A DNA stretch of 64,000 nt. Origin: Populus alba. Taxonomy: Eukaryota; Streptophyta; Magnoliopsida; Malpighiales; Salicaceae. A program made the position numbers and the translations under genes. Below the pieces are notes generated by a model. That model was not told the origin of the DNA. It saw only the letters and a list, made by a program, of their open reading frames with translations, and made no database searches. This document shows, piece after piece, positions 57,113 through 64,000 of the stretch. Position 1 is the first letter of the stretch; each line of letters begins with the position of its first letter. The stretch lies in assembly GCF_005239225.2 (NCBI RefSeq), contig NC_133292.1, positions 12,115,965 through 12,179,964 of the forward strand, read 5' to 3'.

Positions 57113-58069
57113 TCAGAGGCACAATCTCAAGTCCAAAGTCAGACCTGATGAATAAGAGGAGGATGATTCATCTTCCATTGGGGCAGGCAAATTGAGGTCC
57201 AACCCACAACCTTCCTTTGCTGTAAGAAAATGAAGTCCTTGATTCATGGATGATGAGTTCTCTTCGCCTTTCTCCCAATGGCACCTCATGTGTCCACCTA
57301 GTGCCTGTCCACTGGAAAACATCCTCAAGCAAATACTGCACTTGTGCCCTAACACCAACAATGCCTTGCTGTTATCATCCACGTTCTCCTTCACATCACC
57401 ACTCCCACTATGATCCTCGACAACCTCACAACCATCACTCCTTGTTAATGCAAAGCAACCCTTCACATTCTTATGACTTGCCCTATGACCCCCTAGTGCC
57501 TGGTGTGACCCAAAAACCTTCCTGCAACTTGAGCACTCGAAACGAGTACAGTTTCACTTGATCATGATCTTGAACTTGATGAGAACTACTAGCACCAACC
57601 CCGCCGCCCAAAATCATTACATTCAACATTGCTGCACCATCACTATCAGCCAACATTAACAAACAAGAAGCCACCTCATGATCCTCTGCAGTCATCATGT
57701 CTTCCCAGTTAGTAGGACTAACAATACTTACTGGCTGAATAGGCGAAACAGGCCTACGATAATTGGGAGGTGGATTAATGCCACGCCATTGTCTTTCAGG
57801 GTGACATCTCATGTGACCAAAGAGTGCTTTCCATGACCAAAACTTCTTGCCACACTCACTACAAGGTCTTGTGATCTTTGGTGCAGAAGGGTCAGGTTTA
57901 CTGTAATATTTTGGCCTACATATTGTACTAGAAGGAAGCAAACTTGGTTCAATCTTGATCAGCCTAGTCCTTTTTTTTACGTGGGTTTTGATGGTGGTAT
58001 GTGGTAGGGATTGAAGAAGATGATGGAAGGCAGAAATCAGGGTCGGGGATCAGTATTATGGTCTGTCAT
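57113..58069 (-). CDS. C2H2 zinc-finger repressor, DAZ1/ZAT2-ZAT3-like
   Basis: Single-exon C2H2 (C1-type) transcription factor, nuclear, with EAR motifs and so probably a repressor. From the ATG at 58069 (MTDHNTDP): a Lys/Arg-rich N-terminus, finger 1 with the unusual WKALFGH helix (CSECGKKFWSWKALFGHMRC) followed by HPERQWRGINPPP, a middle region, finger 2 with QALGGH (CSSCRKVFGSHQALGGH), finger 3 (CSICLRMFSSGQALGGHMRC), then DLNLPAP and a final LDLRL. The ALFGHMRCHPERxWRGINPP signature is, as I recall, that of ZAT2/ZAT3 (DAZ1/DAZ2). The frame is interrupted three times, each by one extra base in a run (plus 57540-57542, 57971-57978, 58045-58048). Omitting them gives exactly 318 codons, so I treat the gene as real and the breaks as probable consensus errors. 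Confidence 0.85.
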
Positions 58070-59116
58070 CACTGTTTGAGAAGTAAGGGTTATGGAGATT
58101 GAACGAGAAAGAGGAAGAAAGAAAGATTACAAAAAATGTAACGACAGGAGAAGAGGTTGCTTATGTAGATGTAATGGCAGTTAAAGGCAGTTAATACAAT
58201 GTGAGGAAGTGGCGGTTTCTATGTGTTTTGTTTGTTGTAGTTATCCACAAGGTGCTTGAAACATGGTGACTCTTGTTAGCACCAATCAAACTGCCTAACC
58301 ACACTAATCTCTCACGTTTGAGATTATGGCCATAAAAAGGATTTTCTGCTAATTAATCTAACACTAGAATACCAGTAATTTACTCTTGGAAAAATTGCGT
58401 TTGTCTCCAATTGAGGCTAATTATTGGTGATTTCTGTTGTGTTTGGAGGGTGGAGGTGGGAAAATGTGGGTGATGCTACGCAAGTTGAACCCCCTTTAAT
58501 TATTAAAAATATAATATTGAATATTAAATAATAATTTCATTTTAGAAACTTAAGCCAGCATTAATTTTCTAATAATATTTTGCCGAGTTTTTTTGACATA
58601 TAAATGGGGAATCTCACGTAGTTTAGATTTTGAATTAAAATGATGTCTTTTGAACATTCCCCAACCCCCCCCCCAAGTACAGATCTCCCCAACATTAGAC
58701 CACATAGGTTTACAAAGTAAGGTGGAATAATTAGCCATTAACAGTTGGACACAATAATTCAACAGAAGTAATTTAGCGATTAACTTCTGCAAAAGGATAT
58801 GAATTCCCATCCATATGTTTAGATACTTGTGAATAGAACATTGCTATTAGAATTGGATTGGAATTGGAAGGCAGGGAGAAACAAAAACAAACAATTAAGA
58901 TGAACATTACTAAACATTATATTACAACACGGTTAGAATTCAGTACTCTCAATAGATTTTGGAGCTAGAGATTGAAGTATGGCTGATGCTGCCAGAGCAA
59001 TATTACAGCAAATGTCGACAGCCACTGCAGTAGAGTCAAAATAAGTGCAGACGGGTCCTTTTTCACCCATCTTTAGTCAAAGAGTATATAACACAGTAAG
59101 GTATTCCAACATCCTC
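58070..59116. other. intergenic, upstream of C2H2 gene
   Basis: No gene supported. 58070-58300 is presumably the C2H2 promoter and leader. A C9 run is at about 58665-58674. The frame 58550-58810 has no recognisable domain. Confidence 0.5.
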
Positions 59117-60714
59117 TTATTTCTCTGACTGGCTTTGATGAGTTGAGGGTGCTTTAAAATTCTTCAATGATTTCCCCAAGACATTTAATATTGCAACACG
59201 TTGCAACTCCTTTGCTGTAAAAGTTGGGAATGAATTAGAGTGATGTATTGGCCTCCAATAATCTCAAAATAGTGAAAGAGACTAGAATTTATCAAGCATG
59301 AACAGACATCATAGTTAGCAACAAATGCCTATTTTAATGGGACCGAGAAAAAGTAGAATTGAAAGTTGAAACAGTTATGGACCTCAGAATAGGTAATGGC
59401 ACCACCTGTTACAACTTGTGCAGTTACTGTGAAGAAGACATGGCTGGCAAATATAATATGACAATGCGCAGAAAACTTGCTCAAAACTAAAGCAAAGCAC
59501 ACAATCCTACAATAGCATAACTAATGGTAAATTATGGAATTAAGTGTAAAATTTGACAGTCACAAAAGCATAATGAAACTCTAGAGAAGATATAGTTGGC
59601 AATCGGGCGACGAGTTCAAGAGGTAAATTATATAATGGTCTTCAAAATTAGAGAGATTTTGCTATCCATTTCGAATCTCATTGTGCAACTCGTGCAACAC
59701 AATGCCTATGCAGGCCACATTCATTTACATGTGGTGCTCATTAAGCCCACCTCAAACATGCAGACTCCCCAAATCATATGCATATTACAGTTTATGAGGG
59801 TTGTGTTTGACCTTACCTTACCATACACACATTCAAAGGAAAACAAAAGGCACACAGAACGGAAATTCATGTTACCTTCCTCCAGTGAAAGTTGAATTGA
59901 TCTCTTTTCCAACTCAATTGCGTGTCTGCTAAGCTCAACTGAGGAAACTGACCGAAGCTCTGCAGCAGGGAAAAAAAAAAACATTGAGAGAGAAAGGAAA
60001 TCAATGCTTAGCAGTGGTTAAATAGATTATCTCAATTTGAAACTCCAAGACTTACTCTGGGCATATTCCTCTTGATCAGATTCATCCAATTTCTTCAATA
60101 AAATCTGCAATTGACAATACCGCTCTTTCCCAATGCATATTTTTATCTGCCATAAGATTAGATGTAGGGACAGTGGAACCAACAGGATGACAACTAGATT
60201 CTGCTGGTGCAAACCTTATGCTAGACTGTCCAAGAGGAAGAGGAACTGAAGGTTTTCCAAATGAAACTTATAGGGGAAGCCACAGGCATAGGTGCCAAAG
60301 CTTGAAAGGAAGAGACTGTTGGCTCATTTATCTGGGAGGGTTTTTGGTTGAACAGTCTCCTCATGATGACCAAGCTTGCCTGTTTCTGCTTCAGATTTCC
60401 TGCGGACATAAACAAGATGAGAATTTGGAGCACCACTAGTTGAAGATTCATATCGGAGAACTGGAGGGTTCATCAGGCCCTCAGACGATGGTCTCTTGGC
60501 TCCAGAAACCTTAAAGCTGTTCATAGTCTGTCCTCTGTCCTTTGATAATGGAGAATTTCCGACAGATTTGGGAATTCTATTTTCATTCTGCACATCTCTT
60601 AATGCTGTCTTCTTTAAAAACAAGTGGGAATTGCTTATCGTGTGTGGACAAGTTAGTATCAGTATTGCTGAGCCCATACTCACTAAATTTTGAATCTATC
60701 GTTTGTTGAACCAT
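59117..60714 (-). CDS. conserved plant protein of unknown function
   Basis: Three coding exons: 60714-60056, 59959-59876, 59214-59117, with GT-AG borders and consistent phases, about 278 aa. The start (MVQQTIDSKFSEYG) directly follows a splice acceptor. Exon 1 has a polar region with NENRIPKSVGNSPLSKDRGQ, SHLVYVRRKSEAETGK and QALAPMPVAS, then an acidic helix (LQILLKKLDESDQEEYAQ). Exon 2 gives SSVELSRHAIELEKRSIQLS, and exon 3 AKELQRVAILNVLGKSLKN before the stop. I recognise a plant-conserved pattern (VYVRRKSEA, ELSRHAxELEKRSIQLSLEE) but not a function. The C-terminus looks helical, perhaps a binding surface. Exon 1 carries four single extra bases (60616-60620, 60341-60345, about 60264, 60129-60131). 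Without them its length fits the splice phase exactly. Confidence 0.82.
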
Positions 60715-61661
60715 CTGAAGTAAAGACAAACGTGAGAGATTCAGAACTTAACTATACAAGAAGTCTAATGATCAGAAACCTTTGGAAACTAAAACTAATA
60801 AATGATACAAGCCAAACACAATGAAAGAATTCATTGTGTTAAGTATAATCACCCATGCAAGTTAAATAAAGGACAGAAGCTTCAGATTTCTTAACACTAA
60901 GTCAATGAACATCGAACCCAAGAAAGCAGATCCAACAAATACAAGTTCTTTTTCTTTTTTAATTCTGATTGAATGACCATTTCCTGAACACTCATCCAAT
61001 ATACTTACTATAAACAAAGCCATAAGGCAGCATTTTCCTTTTGCATTAGATTCACAAGTAAATCCTAACAAATCATGTAACTCAAAAGAAAAAAAGAAAT
61101 TGACATATCCTTCTTCATTATCTAGAGCACACTATATACATATCACCTTGAAATTTCTACTTAACAGCCACATTACACAATTAGGGCATTTATTAAGCAT
61201 AATCAGCAAAAGCTGAGCTCAAAATAACTTACCATTACAGCAACAACAATACCAACAACCAAATCAAGAGAATCCCGCAGGTAATAACCAAATAAACTCA
61301 ATAATTCCTATTCCTCTTACATAAAACCTTAATCTTTGAGCAACATTGAAGATAAATCAAGCAGAAGTGGCCAAAAAAACAGAAACCCAGAATATTAAAT
61401 ACAGCAATTTGAAACATGGGTTCTGTTTATCACCTAGAGAAACAAGACCCATCAAATAAAAATGCAAAATTTACAATAATAACCTAGTCTACACGTAGTT
61501 ACAAAAATTGATCCATTTTGCTTAAAATTTCACCATTAATCTCCAAAAACAAAAAAAATTCACAGAAAGCAAATAAATGAGAGATTAAGAGTAATATACT
61601 AAGGAGAAAAGGGGTTAGTGAAAATTTGGAATTCAAATCAGAGAGGGGAAGGCATTATTAC

Positions 61662-61740
61662 CTTAGCTCATCGAAACGCAGTGTGAGAAAGCGAGTGAAA
61701 GACAGAAAGAGAGGGGTTTCAAAAGCCAAAGAAGCTTTGG
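61662..61740 (-). other. 5' untranslated exon of the unknown-function gene
   Basis: A donor AAG|GTAATAA lies at 61662/61661 on the minus strand, and the coding exon opens right after the acceptor CTTCAG at 60715. So a 946-base intron sits in the 5' leader. The exon's outer end is an estimate from the purine-rich stretch (GAAAGCGAGTGAAAGAC on plus). Confidence 0.55.
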
Positions 61741-63353
61741 CTCTAAAAAAATAGTTAAGAGATTTATTATTTAGCTCTCTAACGTTTTAGTATCTCATTT
61801 TAACCACAGTAGGTTTGGCTATTTATGTTTTGTCCCAACTTTGAGTTCTCTTTTTTTTTCCATAAAGTACCCCGAAGCTACTTCAATTTTTAGAATTTGG
61901 TCCAGCACTTCCTCTTAAGAGCCTTTTAGTGGGACCGAAAAACAACTAAAAGGTGATTAATTTGTGCTATAAAGTTGTTTTTCTATTCTTTTTATTGATT
62001 AATCTGTTTATTATGGGGACTTGTCAAGGATTTGTACACATTTCCAATGAAGACACATTCACATGATTATTTGTTTCCCTTTAGGAAGTGTAAAATTGAG
62101 ACTTGGGGCATTTACTATTGGATATATTTCGATATATTGCTATAAAGGAATATAGAATAATGAGGATTGAAAAATCAAGATTAGAGCTAGTGAGGTGAAG
62201 GAGCATTGGCGCTTTTTATTAGACTCTGTTTTAGCAACTGAATTTTTATGCCATGAGTTTGATTCTTGAGGTAACTGAAGTTAATCTTAATTGAGGAATT
62301 AGAACTGCAAAACCACCACCAAACTAGTGCATGTGTTAGGATTCCATGAAGCCTAGGCTTGCTGAAATGGAGAATCCAGTAGAGTGCCTCAAATTGCTTC
62401 TGCTTCCATGGTCATCATATACGATAATACTCCTCTGTTTTCCGTGCTGAGTTTTACAGTTGACTCTTGAGGGAATGCCAACCCTGGCTGCTCTTAATTT
62501 CCTCGTATGGCTCACACTGGTTCAAGTTCAATGTTCATGTCTTAATGTTCCACCAGCCGCATAGCAGAGAGTATTATTTCCAACACAAATACCTTGATGA
62601 GGTATTTAGCTTTGAAATGTTCCCAGCTATCCCTCCTTATTTCAAGAAAATATAGGTCGCCACTTATCTCTAGACCTTGTCACAGGCCTACCCGTTTCGA
62701 AGCTTGTGAAGCTTGGACATCTGATAAACTTAAGCCACAAAGCGTTCTGCTTTACACAAGCCCACGGCCACGGGTTTAAGCTTGTACATCAACACTTCTT
62801 ACCACAAGTTACACATGAGGAAGCTAGGCATGCACCAGACGGGCCACCTCATGGAATCTACGAAGGCACAGCTCTAGAATGCACTCAACTTACCGACAAA
62901 GCTTTCAAAGCAAGCAAGTTATGGCATGGCTTGACAAAAGAGAAACGGTAAACATAAACAAAATCTAAAAACTAGGAGGAAAATGATCACCTCACAGTTT
63001 AAATCCAACAATGGTATTCTTAATGGCCAAATGAAAAAGATCATAGATCAACCAAGTAATTTGAGCTGTAAAATACATCCACTGTCGATCATTAATAAAA
63101 ATTTTCTACATTGAGAAAGGAGGTTTCGAAGAAACTGAAGAAGAGGGAAGAGAAGAAAAGGTGGATCAAATGCAGTTGCCATATGAAAAGAATACCAATT
63201 TGTACATTTTTTTTTATTTTTTTTCTACTTTTGCGTCCTAGCAGCGGCAATTCTGCTATAGTCGGTTTTCAGAGACTTAAACATGGAAAAATATGAACCC
63301 TTGCTCAGAAAGATCCCTTCTTTCATTTCCAAGGTTTTGCTTTCAAAAACAAC
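61741..63353. other. intergenic between two minus-strand genes
   Basis: No gene supported. 62640-62950 is less AT-rich than its surroundings and has an open plus frame of 81 codons (62706-62951) without a recognisable domain. It may be a transposon or gene relic. Confidence 0.45.
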
Positions 63354-63842
63354 TCATTGGCCAAGATTCCCCAGAAGTCGCTCTACTGCTGCGTGTACAT
63401 TTCCAGCTGTAGCCCGCAATGCCCTGATATTCTCTTGGGTATCAAAGAAACCCATTTCTTGTAGTTGTGATAGTTGAGTTGCATAGAGTTCTTCTGGGGG
63501 TACTACAAAAGCAACAAAAATTTCAGTGACGTTGAGTAATCGCCATGAGGTAATATTACATAAAGAGAAAAAAGGTGGAAAGAAACTAACCATCGGGTTG
63601 GTTAGGTACTAATAAGCTGCCTGCTCCCAGACCACCAAACATGTTCATCAACATGTCCAGCCCAGAATTATTTGGTGTTCCTGTTAATTCAAGAAAACTT
63701 TAGCATAATCTTAATAAGGGAAACAGACAAATCTGCCAAGGTCATAGAAGCGCTCATGAAATGCTTAAGAAAATTCTAAATGCATTCACTAGATTTCTTG
63801 CTTCCTTGGGTACCTGTAGGGGCGCCAGGCTGTGCTGATTCC
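63354..63842 (-). CDS. DSK2: ubiquilin / DSK2-like ubiquitin receptor, 3' exons (partial)
   Basis: Three C-terminal exons of a plant DSK2 (ubiquilin), a shuttle carrying ubiquitinated cargo to the proteasome or autophagy. Exons 63842-63814, 63680-63591 and 63502-63354 have GT-AG borders and phases that join cleanly: [30 protein letters not shown] with LLVPNQPD, then [20 protein letters not shown] and the UBA end [20 protein letters not shown] before the stop. The MGFF and last-helix LL residues of the ubiquitin-binding UBA fold are present. The ubiquitin-like and STI1 parts lie beyond the window edge. No frame errors in these exons. Confidence 0.93.
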
Positions 63843-64000
63843 CTGAAAGTGAAAAAATACAGGATAAGCAATGAAAATAGAGATCTGATTTTGTCGAGCA
63901 ATGGAAGCATAAATTATAGGTCCTTTAATGATCTCAACACTAATATAATTATAGGCAAATAAGATTTCAGCCATGGAAAATAACCAAAAACAAATGTCCT
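63843..64000 (-). other. DSK2 intron sequence to window end
   Basis: Starts with the acceptor side TTTCAG of the exon at 63842. I see no further exon in the last 158 bases. Confidence 0.6.

Noticed and set aside
62706..62951. 81-codon plus-strand frame in a less AT-rich island
   Set aside because: No recognisable motif; kept only as a remark in the intergenic entry.

Overview
This is plant nuclear DNA. It is AT-rich and TE-rich, with genes split by GT-AG introns, and the families present (NIN-like RWP-RK/PB1 factor, EAR-type C2H2 repressor, plant LTR and L1 retroelements) point to a eudicot. A woody rosid such as Populus/Salix is my guess from style of sequence only. Every recognisable host gene is on the minus strand. 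One 500-N gap (1532-2031) is present.

Layout: 1-1531 is a decayed Ty3/gypsy element. 5301-10458 is a small non-coding LTR element whose 3' LTR was hit by a 5'-truncated L1 (8041-10431, 12-bp TSD). 10.5-13.0 kb has no gene but holds a long near-perfect hairpin (11618-11802). 13.0-15.8 kb is a nest of gypsy LTR remnants.

15.8-56.3 kb is a broken tandem array of NIN-like protein (NLP) genes, about three units each pairing a 'type 1' and a 'type 2' copy: type 1 at 15.8-17.4 (pseudogene), 29.75-33.19 (intact, 935 codons in four exons) and 46.4-49.9 kb (frame-broken); type 2 at 20.6-21.6, 40.8-43.8 and 54.3-56.3 kb (all wrecked). The array was filled by an L1 with an uninterrupted ORF2 (21761-29455), a copia element (34666-39166), a truncated copia (41711-42491), gypsy solo LTRs (17.9-19.65; 44119-46257), a copia solo LTR nested in the L1, and a 290-bp TRIM. 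Because units are duplicated, several insertions have their empty site elsewhere in this window, which fixes their ends and relative order.

57.1-64 kb is ordinary genic DNA: a three-finger C2H2 repressor (57113-58069), a conserved plant gene of unknown function (59117-61740), and the 3' end of a ubiquilin/DSK2 gene (63354 to past the window end). As I recall the Arabidopsis maps, NLP1 (At2g17150), DAZ1/ZAT2 (At2g17180) and DSK2a/b (At2g17190/17200) are neighbours, so the window looks microsyntenic with that block.

Caution: between about 46 and 61 kb, reading frames are repeatedly broken by single extra bases, mostly in homopolymers. Two presumably single-copy genes carry seven of these between them. 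I suspect consensus error there, so 'pseudogene' calls in that stretch should be read with care.
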